Assembly: GCA_031266315.1 (NCBI GenBank) | Contig: JAISBG010000722.1 | Span: forward strand, 1-7,070 | DNA from: Planctomycetaceae bacterium | GTDB lineage: Bacteria > Planctomycetota > Planctomycetia > Pirellulales > Thermoguttaceae | Direction: 5' to 3' | Length of the DNA: 7,070 bases | Shown here: positions 1 through 6,438 of the stretch, one piece after another | Layout: the number at the start of each line of letters is the position of its first letter | Numbering within the stretch: the stretch's first letter is position 1 | The notes under the pieces: generated by a model | What the model was told of the DNA's origin: nothing | Database searches by the model: none | Seen by the model: the letters and a program-made list of their open reading frames with translations, nothing else | Position numbers and translations under genes: made by a program

Positions 1-1376
1 TTGAAAGTGTTGAAGGCGGTGAAAAATGGGGACGATATTCGTTTCTTGGAATTGCTCCTCATGCTTTTGTTGAAGTTTACAAAGACGATGTATCCGTAAT
101 AGAATTTGACGAATCCGAAAAAATTGTTTCGGAAAATAAAATACCGCATCACGGAAAACCGTTACCGATATTGCGTCAGTTGATGACGCGGTATCGGGCG
201 GCGGAACACGCGGATTTACCGCGTTTTTTCGGCGGACTTGTCGGTTATTTTGCGTACGAAATGGTTGGTTTTTTTGAAAATATTCCGAATCAATTGGAAA
301 ATGAACCGTATGCAAGTTTCGTCATTCCGCGAACAATGTTAATTTTCGACAACGCCCGGCAAACGCTGACAATTTGCGTTTTGACATTCCCGAATCAAAC
401 ACGTCCGAATCAAACTTCATCTCTTCAGCCGTCCGATTCAGACAGCCGGAAATTGTACGAAAATGCTGTTGCGGAAACGGAACGTATTGCCGCCGAACTC
501 GAGAAACCAATGCCGATGCCGCAACCGAAGCATACCGGAAAACTGAAACTGAAACCGGTGTTGCCGGAAGAAGAATATTATCACCGTGTTGAGATGATCA
601 AGGAACATATTGTTGCCGGCGATTTGATTCAATGTGTGTTTTCGCAACAATTTGTTTCGGAAAACGCTCCTGATGCTGTTTCGTTATATCGTGCGTTACG
701 TTTTGCGAATCCGGCTCCGTATTTGTTTTTCATGCATCTTAGCGGTTCCGTGCTGGCGGGTTCGTCGCCGGAAACAATGATTCGGCTCGAAGGACGAACC
801 GCAACGCTTCGACCCATTGCCGGAACCCGAAAACGCGGCGAAACCGAACAACGCGATCGGGAATTAGCGGACGAAATGTTACGCGACCCTAAAGAAAAAG
901 CGGAACATTTAATGCTTGTCGATTTGGGACGCAACGATCTTGGCAGGATTGCCAAAACCGGAACAGTTCAAGTTACGGATTTAATGTTTATCGAACGGCA
1001 TCCGCATGTGATGCATCTTGTTTCCAATGTTACGGCACAACTGGAAAACGGTTACGATGGTTTTGATTTATTCGAAGCGACATTTCCGGCGGGAACATTG
1101 AGCGGCGCGCCGAAAGTTCGGGCAATGCAGATTATCGCGGAACAAGAAGAAACATCACGCGGAGTGTACGGCGGAGCGGCTGGATACATTTCGTTTGGCG
1201 GGAATATTGACTTTGCAATCACTATCCGCACCGCACAAATTCGCAACGGAAAACTAACCGCTCAATCCGGCGGCGGTATCGTTTACGATTCCGTACCGGA
1301 ATTGGAACGCAAAGAAACCATTAACAAAGCAATGGGAATCGCCCGTGCTGTCGAAACATTGACAACAACAAAGTAA
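1..1376 (+). CDS. trpE: Anthranilate synthase component I (TrpE), 5'-truncated by window edge
   Basis: TrpE converts chorismate to anthranilate in the first committed step of tryptophan synthesis, using ammonia supplied by a TrpG glutaminase that is not in this window. The reading frame is open from base 3, giving 457 visible residues; roughly 40-60 N-terminal residues lie upstream of the window. The first visible residues, ESVEGGEKWGRYSFLG, match the end of the N-terminal LLES tryptophan-feedback motif. The C-terminal chorismate-binding domain is complete: NPAPY (708-722, the other side of the Trp site), PIAGTRKRG (813-839), HLMLVDLGRNDLGR (906-947), GTLSGAPK (1092-1115), DFAITIRT, and QSGGGIVYDS (1263-1292). 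PIAGT, rather than the PIKGT typical of PabB, favours TrpE over aminodeoxychorismate synthase. A hydrophilic linker encoded at about 380-460 is variable and contains a 15-bp micro-duplication. trpB follows after 51 bp. Any leader or attenuator upstream of trpE is outside the window. Confidence 0.96.
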   Translation, partial: ESVEGGEKWGRYSFLGIAPHAFVEVYKDDVSVIEFDESEKIVSENKIPHHGKPLPILRQLMTRYRAAEHADLPRFFGGLVGYFAYEMVGFFENIPNQLENEPYASFVIPRTMLIFDNARQTLTICVLTFPNQTRPNQTSSLQPSDSDSRKLYENAVAETERIAAELEKPMPMPQPKHTGKLKLKPVLPEEEYYHRVEMIKEHIVAGDLIQCVFSQQFVSENAPDAVSLYRALRFANPAPYLFFMHLSGSVLAGSSPETMIRLEGRTATLRPIAGTRKRGETEQRDRELADEMLRDPKEKAEHLMLVDLGRNDLGRIAKTGTVQVTDLMFIERHPHVMHLVSNVTAQLENGYDGFDLFEATFPAGTLSGAPKVRAMQIIAEQEETSRGVYGGAAGYISFGGNIDFAITIRTAQIRNGKLTAQSGGGIVYDSVPELERKETINKAMGIARAVETLTTTK

Positions 1377-1427
1377 AAGATATTTTTGTTATTTTGTAAT
1401 ATTTTTCTTTAACTCCCTTACAAAACC

Positions 1428-2681
1428 ATGTCTGCAACATCGACCACAACAAATTTTACAACCTATCCTGATTCACAAGGTTATTTCGGCAATTACGGCG
1501 GAATTTATGTCGGTGAAACACTGATGACTCCGCTGATTGAATTGAAAGCCGCCGCTCAAGAGGCTTTTCGGGACAAAAATTTCTGGGCGGAATACCGCGA
1601 ATTGTTACAGCAATACGTCGGACGCGAAACTCCGTGTTATTTTGCAAAACGATTAAGTGAACATTTAAACAATAATAACAATCGAAAAAATACGGCAAAA
1701 CCGGTTGACGTTGATATTGAAACAAAAATATGGCTTAAACGTGAAGACCTGAATCACACCGGCGCACACAAAATCAATAACACTGTTGGTCAGGCGTTGC
1801 TTGCCAGACGGATGAAGAAGCGGTGTTTAATTGCTGAAACCGGAGCGGGACAACATGGTGTTGCAACGGCAACTGTTGCCGCGTTATTCGGTTTTGAATG
1901 TCGTGTTTTTATGGGACGCGAAGACATTCGCCGTCAACAGCCGAATGTTCAACGCATGGAGTTACTCGGAGCCGAAGTTGTTTCCGTCGAATCGGGAACA
2001 GGAACACTCAAAGACGCGATGAATGAAACGTTACGATATTGGAGTGAGGTGGTAAATGATACGTTTTATGTTGTTGGAACGGTTGCCGGTCCTGATCCGT
2101 ATCCTTGGATGGTTCGTGAATTTCAAAAGATTATCGGTGAAGAATCCCGTCGGCAAATGCTTGAAATGACGGGGAATTTGCCGGATTGTATTGTTGCGGC
2201 GGTTGGCGGCGGCAGCAATGCAATGGGAATTTTTTATCCGTTTCTGAACGATAAATCCGTCGAACTGGTCGGCGTCGAAGCGGCGGGCAAAGGGGTGGCA
2301 ACCGGAGAACATGCCGCATCCATCAATGCCGGTAAAATCGGCGTGTTACACGGGGCAAAGTCAATGTTGTTACAAGATGAAAACGGTCAAATTCACGAAG
2401 CGTATTCTATTTCCGCCGGTTTGGATTACCCCGGCGTCGGTCCTGAACACGCTTTTTTGCACGATATTGGTCGTATTCGTTACGAAACAATCACGGATAA
2501 CGAAGCACTTGAAGCGTTTCAAATACTTTGCAAACTTGAAGGAATTATTCCGGCGTTGGAAAGTTCGCACGCCTTGGCGCAAACATTCAAAGAGGCAACG
2601 AAATATCGCACGATATTAGTCTGCCTTTCCGGTCGCGGCGATAAAGATTTACAGCACGTAAAAGAAGTTCTTGAAAAATAA
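1428..2681 (+). CDS. trpB: Tryptophan synthase beta chain (TrpB)
   Basis: PLP enzyme that condenses indole, channelled from TrpA, with L-serine to give L-tryptophan; cytoplasmic alpha2beta2 complex. The protein is 417 aa against about 397 in E. coli. The PLP lysine is K115 in [13 protein letters not shown], the catalytic glutamate is E137 in [12 protein letters not shown], the PLP-phosphate loop is GGGSNAMG (260-267), and the C-terminal SGRGDKD (401-407) holds the serine that contacts the PLP ring nitrogen. The N-terminal [16 protein letters not shown] block is the usual TrpB1 start. Lengths and motifs fit the classical TrpB1 type rather than TrpB2. Residues about 81-99 (NNNNNRKN then [10 protein letters not shown]) form an Asn/Lys/Asp-rich insertion just before [10 protein letters not shown] that is absent in E. 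coli. The start has no obvious Shine-Dalgarno, and the short AT-rich gap after trpE suggests co-transcription. The usual partner trpA lies 2.9 kb downstream. Confidence 0.97.
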   Translation: MSATSTTTNFTTYPDSQGYFGNYGGIYVGETLMTPLIELKAAAQEAFRDKNFWAEYRELLQQYVGRETPCYFAKRLSEHLNNNNNRKNTAKPVDVDIETKIWLKREDLNHTGAHKINNTVGQALLARRMKKRCLIAETGAGQHGVATATVAALFGFECRVFMGREDIRRQQPNVQRMELLGAEVVSVESGTGTLKDAMNETLRYWSEVVNDTFYVVGTVAGPDPYPWMVREFQKIIGEESRRQMLEMTGNLPDCIVAAVGGGSNAMGIFYPFLNDKSVELVGVEAAGKGVATGEHAASINAGKIGVLHGAKSMLLQDENGQIHEAYSISAGLDYPGVGPEHAFLHDIGRIRYETITDNEALEAFQILCKLEGIIPALESSHALAQTFKEATKYRTILVCLSGRGDKDLQHVKEVLEK

Positions 2682-2757
2682 AATATAACAGTATTTTTAA
2701 TTGGTGAATTTTAGAAACGTTTACTCTAAATTGTTTCGTATTGAAAAATATTACTTA

Positions 2758-3108
2758 ACTTATGTTACGCACCGTAGGTAAAAAAGTCGGCAAAACACAC
2801 GAAAAATCGAAAGAGGTGGGCGATCCGCCCGCTGGGCGGTCGCGCCGGTGGAGTCTTCATTTTGCCGTCATTAATCTGATTCACAGTCGGCGAGTACGCC
2901 GACGCGACCTTTCAGCGAAAGGTCGCCCACCTGATGAAATTTTACCTATTATTTTACGATTCCGGTGGAGAACACCTAATACGGTAGAATTAGGGAGTCC
3001 TATTTTGATTAAATTCCTCATTTTAGCCATTTTCAATGATTTTTATATCAAAATTCCGATGTTAATGTATGTTTGACTGGCTTTTTGCCTACGGTGCGTA
3101 ACAGGAGT
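2758..3108. mobile_element. 351-bp MITE-like element A (27-bp terminal inverted repeats, no transposase)
   Basis: The ends form terminal inverted repeats at 2758-2784 and 3082-3108, matching at 24 of 27 positions with a perfect 16-bp core TGTTACGCACCGTAGG. The element is flanked by the direct repeat TACTTA at 2752-2757 and 3109-3114, as expected for a target-site duplication; one further T also matches, so the edge is uncertain by a base. No plausible protein is encoded inside, so it would be non-autonomous and would depend on a transposase elsewhere. The interior carries three hairpins (see 2814-2932), a CCTAAT/ATTAGG stem at 2975-2994 and a 9-bp direct repeat CCGGTGGAG at 2845-2853 and 2962-2970. 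It accounts for most of the 472-bp gap between trpB and the methyltransferase gene; without it and one target copy the gap would be about 115 bp. It shares its ends with the element at 6439-6792. Confidence 0.75.
2814..2932. repeat. Inverted cluster of palindromic repeat units inside element A
   Basis: AGGTGGGCGA (2814-2823) and its exact reverse complement TCGCCCACCT (2923-2932) bracket the cluster. On the left is one hairpin: GCGA, a bulged T, CCGCCC, loop GCT, then GGGCGGTCGC (2820-2843). On the right are two adjacent hairpins: GTCGGCG/CGCCGAC with loop AGTA (2886-2903) and GCGACCTTTC/GAAAGGTCGC with loop AGC (2904-2926). The left hairpin is an inverted, sequence-diverged version of the second right-hand hairpin: the outer GCGA/TCGC pairs and the AGC/GCT loop are kept, while the inner stem changes from CTTTC/GAAAG to CGCCC/GGGCG and remains paired. 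A nearly identical right-hand unit occurs at 3976-4031. Confidence 0.8.
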
Positions 3109-3153
3109 TACTTATACAATCCGTTGCAATGCGGCGGGTAGAATTGAGAAAAT

Positions 3154-3873
3154 ATGAACGATTATAAAATAACAATTGATGAATTGCGCCGTCAATTTGA
3201 CGGAGAGGTTGAACGGTTTTCCAATGAACAAACCGGTCAAACGAGTTCGGTGGATGCGACGCTTATTCTGTCCATGTTTGAAACGTTTATTGCCGGAATG
3301 TATCCCAATGCGCAACGATTACTTGACATCGGTTGTGGTGCAGGCAATTTTTCGTTGCGGATAACACGGAAACTGCCGCAATTGAAATTAACATTGCTTG
3401 ACCTGAGCCGTCCAATGCTCCAAAAAGCACAAGAACGGCTTTCAGCGGAACATTTTACGGTTGAAGAAACAATTCAAGCCGATATTGCTCAAACGGAATT
3501 ACCGAACGAAAAATTCGATCTTGTTGTTGCCGCCGCGTCGCTCCACCATCTTCGAACACGGCAAGATTGGAAAAATGTATTCGGACGGATTTATCGTTCA
3601 CTTATTCCGGGCGGTTCCTTCTGGATGTCCGATTTAATCCGGCATGAAAACGAAACAATAGAATCGTTACAAAAAGAACGCTACGCTGAATATTTGTGCG
3701 GATTGCGCGGACGGATTTACCAGCAACATGTTTTCGACTATATTGACCGTTCCGACACGCCGGAAACATTGCCGTTTTTGATACAAACACTTGAGAATAC
3801 CGGTTTTCATCAAATTGATATTATCCACAAAAATATCGTTTTCGCCGCACTTGTTGCCGTAAAACCATTGTAA
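3154..3873 (+). CDS. Class I SAM-dependent methyltransferase, substrate unknown
   Basis: A 239-aa soluble protein with a Rossmann-type methyltransferase fold. Motif I is LLDIGCGAGNFSL (56-68), the SAM-ribose acidic residue is probably D83 in LTLLDLSRPML, a further acidic residue is D110 in QADI, and motif IV is FDLVVAAASLHHL (121-133), followed by the post-strand segment LIPGGSFWMSD (150-160). No membrane segment or accessory domain is visible. The C-terminal part (about 165-239), which would set substrate choice, is not one I recognise; the general style resembles small-molecule or tRNA-wobble (CmoA-like) methyltransferases, but nothing decides between them. It sits between trpB and trpA on the same strand, yet no tryptophan-pathway step needs a methyltransferase, so it is probably a bystander. 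The ATG start is preceded only by a weak GAGAA sequence. Element A ends 45 bp upstream, so transcription may start near or in that element's right end; no convincing promoter was found. Confidence 0.88.
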   Translation: MNDYKITIDELRRQFDGEVERFSNEQTGQTSSVDATLILSMFETFIAGMYPNAQRLLDIGCGAGNFSLRITRKLPQLKLTLLDLSRPMLQKAQERLSAEHFTVEETIQADIAQTELPNEKFDLVVAAASLHHLRTRQDWKNVFGRIYRSLIPGGSFWMSDLIRHENETIESLQKERYAEYLCGLRGRIYQQHVFDYIDRSDTPETLPFLIQTLENTGFHQIDIIHKNIVFAALVAVKPL

Positions 3874-3876
3874 ATA

Positions 3877-3957
3877 TACTGCGTTAGTGTTATATTTTGT
3901 ATTTTCCAAAGGATCGAAATCAAGTTTTTGCAACCTAATTTTATGACTCACGCAGTA
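3877..3957. mobile_element. 81-bp TA-flanked inverted-repeat element (putative mini-MITE)
   Basis: The terminal inverted repeats TACTGCGTTAGT (3877-3888) and ACTCACGCAGTA (3946-3957) match at 11 of 12 positions, and a TA dinucleotide flanks each side (3875-3876 and 3958-3959). TA duplication is characteristic of IS630/Tc1-mariner-type transposition, so a small non-autonomous derivative is plausible. It begins 3 bp after the methyltransferase stop codon. An alternative is that the inverted repeat acts as a 3'-end RNA stem, but the roughly 57-nt AT-rich loop and lack of a U-tract after the stem argue against an intrinsic terminator. Only one copy is present in this window. Confidence 0.45.
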
Positions 3958-3975
3958 TAATCCCGTAGCGTTAAA

Positions 3976-4031
3976 CTGATTCACTGTCGGCGAGTACGCC
4001 GACGCGATGTTTCAGCGAAACATCGCCTACC
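3976..4031. repeat. 56-bp double-hairpin palindromic repeat, copy 2
   Basis: This unit aligns without gaps to 2876-2931 inside element A, with 6 differences in 56 bp. It starts with CTGATTCAC, then hairpin 1 GTCGGCG/CGCCGAC (3986-4003, loop AGTA), identical to copy 1, then hairpin 2 GCGATGTTTC/GAAACATCGC (4004-4026, loop AGC). Four of the six differences fall in hairpin 2 as two complementary pairs, so the stem is preserved. Unlike copy 1, this unit is not bracketed by the TTACGCACCGT terminal repeats, so it seems able to exist independently. It lies 79 bp upstream of the gene at 4110 and could form RNA structure in that gene's 5' region. Confidence 0.8.
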
Positions 4032-4109
4032 TTACGGTATCAAACTGTAACACCAATTCATGAACACTAGGAATGTTTTTTTAACTTTAATTCAGATAAG
4101 GAACAACCC

Positions 4110-5438
4110 ATGAAACGTATCAAAATGATTCTTGATTTTTCGGAACACCACAACCGATTTTCTGTTGCCCGTTATCCAATCGGAACGGTAATTGTTTTTG
4201 TTTTCTCCTTGCTCCTGACTGTTGCGGCGGCGTTTTGTCAGGAAAAGAATGACGACGGACTTTGGTATAATCTTGGAATTTTACAAAGTTTCGATCCTGA
4301 TGAAATGGTTGATGAAATGGCGAATAATGTTAAAAGAACAATTGCTCTTTTGAATTTATTTCCTCAATCTTCTGACGAGAAAGATTCCTTGAAGAAACTC
4401 ATGGAAGAACTCAAACGTACTGATGACCGTATTGCTGAAATTCAGAAAACCGATTGGTTCAAACTCTTGAATAGCAACCAGAAAAGGTATGTTCTTTGGG
4501 ACGAACGAGAACTTGCTCGCATTTTTAATTCCAAAAACTATGAAATCGGCAATAATCGAGATATATTAGAAAAACGTTGGATTAAACGATTAGAAGGACC
4601 GGAACCGAGATTCGCAATATTTTCAGAATACGATAGAGCGATTTTCGGTCTTGCATTGATCAAGAGTGATCGGGCGGTAGAATTATTGCTCAAAATTTCG
4701 ACCGAGAAAGTCATCAAGGACAATGCTCATCGGCATTATGCAACCAAAGCACTTGGAATACTTGGTGATTTGTCGGCTGTTCCAGAAATGATTCCGCTCG
4801 TTTATCATAGCAATTTCAATACTCGTTGGGAATCTCAGGTTTCTTTGGTTCGTTTAACGGGACAAAATTTCGGAACCGACGCCGAAGCATGGGGAAAATG
4901 GTATAACGAAAACCGCGAAAAACTTGCTTCAAAAATTAATAAAGAATTGCCGGTTTTCGATTTCATTCCGATTGATTGGACATTGGGCAGTAAAGATATC
5001 GAAACTCAAATCTCGATTATGCCGGAAGTACAGAAAAAAATAGATGATCTGTTTTTTGAAAATCTAATTTTTGAAAAATTAGATACTTCTGATCCTGAAA
5101 CGCCTAAGATTATCAAAATGGAGCCGGAAAACGGGGCAACCGGAGTTGATTCTGTAACGATCAAAGAACTTCGTGTTACATTTGATCGGGATATGCAGAA
5201 CGGTTATTCATGGGTTACCCACACCTACGCAGGAAAAAACTTTTTTCCCAAACAACCTACTGCAGCAAAAGCAAAATGGATTGATAAACGAACCTGTGTT
5301 TGCCCGGTCGAATTGGAACCGAATAAATCGTACATGGTTGGGATCAATTCACTGGAACACACGACTTTTCGAAGTGAAAACGGTGTACCTTCGGTTCCGG
5401 TTTTGTATCTTTTTTCAACCGCCGGAACAAGTCAATAA
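4110..5438 (+). CDS. Exported or membrane-anchored HEAT-like / Ig-like domain protein, function unknown
   Basis: A 442-aa protein. Residues about 23-42 (YPIGTVIVFVFSLLLTVAAA) form one strong hydrophobic segment after a basic n-region, consistent with a long signal peptide or single N-terminal anchor, placing the rest outside the cytoplasm. The cysteine in AAFCQ is not a good lipobox. Residues about 60-130 are charged and probably helical. Residues about 175-250 look like HEAT-type helical pairs (AIFGLALIKSDRAVELLLKI, then HYATKALGILGDLSAVPEMI), followed by LTGQNFGTDAEAWGKWYNEN (249-268), a tail I associate with HEAT-type proteins of planctomycetes. Residues about 331-438 read as an Ig-like domain of the bacterial Big_5/SbsA type: MEPENGATGV, ELRVTFDRDM, KWIDKRTCVCPVELEP, and FRSENGVPSVPVLYLFST. 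No catalytic motif is visible. TAAGGA at 4097-4102, 7 nt before the ATG, supports this start. It is a likely bystander between trpB and trpA. Confidence 0.82.
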   Translation: MKRIKMILDFSEHHNRFSVARYPIGTVIVFVFSLLLTVAAAFCQEKNDDGLWYNLGILQSFDPDEMVDEMANNVKRTIALLNLFPQSSDEKDSLKKLMEELKRTDDRIAEIQKTDWFKLLNSNQKRYVLWDERELARIFNSKNYEIGNNRDILEKRWIKRLEGPEPRFAIFSEYDRAIFGLALIKSDRAVELLLKISTEKVIKDNAHRHYATKALGILGDLSAVPEMIPLVYHSNFNTRWESQVSLVRLTGQNFGTDAEAWGKWYNENREKLASKINKELPVFDFIPIDWTLGSKDIETQISIMPEVQKKIDDLFFENLIFEKLDTSDPETPKIIKMEPENGATGVDSVTIKELRVTFDRDMQNGYSWVTHTYAGKNFFPKQPTAAKAKWIDKRTCVCPVELEPNKSYMVGINSLEHTTFRSENGVPSVPVLYLFSTAGTSQ

Positions 5439-5472
5439 ATGTTCCGTTTTTGAGTACGAAATTTTATTACGG

Positions 5473-5530
5473 TTTTGAACGTCCTGCTCTGCGGAATTAA
5501 TTTTGAACACAATATCATAAACGTTCAAAA
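5473..5530. promoter_or_regulatory. Inverted repeat in the trpA upstream region, possible operator
   Basis: TTTTGAACGT (5473-5482) is the exact reverse complement of ACGTTCAAAA (5521-5530), with a further direct copy of TTTTGAAC at 5501-5508. The repeats lie in the 146-bp gap before trpA, ending 54 bp upstream of its start codon, and could be a transcription-factor site or an RNA stem. A weak promoter-like pair, TTGAAC (5503-5508) and CAAAAT (5526-5531) with 17-bp spacing, overlaps it. Because trpA is cut off from trpB by unrelated genes, a separate promoter here is reasonable but unproven. Confidence 0.3.
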
Positions 5531-5584
5531 TACAAATTTTTTATTGATTAAATTAAAACACAAATTAAAACAGAAAGGCAAACG

Positions 5585-6436
5585 ATGTCCCGATTAACAC
5601 GAACTTTTGAAAAAACACGTAACGAAAACAGAGCCGCGCTGATTGGTTACATCACGGCGGGCGATCCTGAGATTGAACGGTCATTTGAAATTATTGATGC
5701 CGCGTGCGGAGCCGGTTTGGATATTTTGGAACTCGGTATTCCGTTTTCCGACCCGACCGCAGACGGTCCCATAATTCAACACGCATCCAGCCGTGCCATT
5801 AAAGCCGGAATGACATTGCGTCACGGAATTGAATTTGTACAGAAACTTCGGCAAAAGCATGAATTGCCGATTATTCTTTTTTCGTACTTCAATCCGATTT
5901 TCGCAATGGGAACGAAAACATTTGTTCGTGAAGCCGTCAATGCCGGTGCGGACGGTGTTCTATGTGTTGACTTGCCGAGCGAACATTCCGACGAAATTAT
6001 GCAGCATGTGCAACAACCGGATATAAAAAACGACGAAAAAACAATTACAATTAATAATACGATTCATTGTTTTCATTTCATTCGATTGATCGCGCCGACA
6101 ACGGATACGGTTCGGCGTAACGAAATTCTTCATTTTGCGGACGGTTTTGTCTATGTTGTTTCGCGGCGAGGTGTTACCGGCGGTAACAGTAACAAAATTG
6201 ATTGGAGCGGTCTCAAGCGTGAAATTGCCGAAATGCGGTGTGAAACGGAAATTCCACTTTGCGTCGGGTTCGGAATTTCAACACCGGAAGATGTTCAAAC
6301 CGCCGGAACTTTTGCCGACGGCGTGATTATCGGCAGCGCGTTTCAGCGAATCATTGAAGAACATCCCAATACCGCAAAACAATCCGTTGCCAATTTTATA
6401 ACAAATTTGACAGCCAGAAATAAACGGAACGGTTAA
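5585..6436 (+). CDS. trpA: Tryptophan synthase alpha chain (TrpA)
   Basis: TrpA cleaves indole-3-glycerol phosphate to indole and glyceraldehyde-3-phosphate and passes indole to TrpB through an internal tunnel. The TIM-barrel protein is 283 aa (E. coli 268). The catalytic pair is conserved at the E. coli numbers: E49 in LELGIPFSDP and D60 in PTADGP. The substrate loop SRRGVTGG (193-200) and the phosphate-binding segments GFGIS (228-232) and GSAF (250-253) are present. The N-terminal RAALIGYITAGDP is typical and confirms the start, and AGAAAGG (5572-5578) lies 6 nt upstream as a Shine-Dalgarno. Residues about 143-162 (rich in D, N, K, T, including NDEKTITINN) look like an insertion of about 14 residues relative to E. 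coli, after the PSEHSDEI strand-loop region; it should lie on the surface. The stop codon overlaps the target duplication of the element at 6439-6792. The partner trpB is 2.9 kb upstream. Confidence 0.97.
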   Translation: MSRLTRTFEKTRNENRAALIGYITAGDPEIERSFEIIDAACGAGLDILELGIPFSDPTADGPIIQHASSRAIKAGMTLRHGIEFVQKLRQKHELPIILFSYFNPIFAMGTKTFVREAVNAGADGVLCVDLPSEHSDEIMQHVQQPDIKNDEKTITINNTIHCFHFIRLIAPTTDTVRRNEILHFADGFVYVVSRRGVTGGNSNKIDWSGLKREIAEMRCETEIPLCVGFGISTPEDVQTAGTFADGVIIGSAFQRIIEEHPNTAKQSVANFITNLTARNKRNG

Positions 6437-6438
6437 TA

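Noticed and set aside
629..955. A 108-codon antisense open frame inside trpE
   Set aside because: It lies wholly opposite strongly conserved TrpE motifs, and its Ser/Arg-rich translation is typical of a shadow frame.
171..1376. TTG at 171 as the true start of a short TrpE
   Set aside because: The same frame is open to the window edge and encodes conserved TrpE residues (ESVEGGEKWGRYSFLG) upstream, so the gene is simply cut by the window.
1..1376. Assignment of the first gene as PabB or an isochorismate synthase
   Set aside because: PIAGT in place of PIKGT, the N-terminal ES feedback motif and the adjacent trpB all favour TrpE.
2682..2757. Intrinsic terminator after trpB
   Set aside because: Only a 5-bp GAAAC/GTTTC stem with a 14-nt loop is visible and no GC-rich stem followed by a T-run, so none is called.
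2762..3076. A 104-codon open frame between trpB and the methyltransferase gene
   Set aside because: Its start codon lies inside the terminal repeat of element A and it runs through the hairpin cluster; the translation is Arg-rich and resembles no protein family. It is an artefact of GC-rich palindromes.
3073..3120. Promoter for the methyltransferase made of TTGACT (3073-3078) and TACAAT (3115-3120)
   Set aside because: The spacing of 36 bp is far too long, and no other pair with 16-18 bp spacing was convincing.
4110..4240. Lipoprotein signal at the N-terminus of the HEAT/Ig-like protein
   Set aside because: The residues before the cysteine (AAFC) do not fit the lipobox, since Phe sits at position -1; a type I signal or an uncleaved anchor is more likely.
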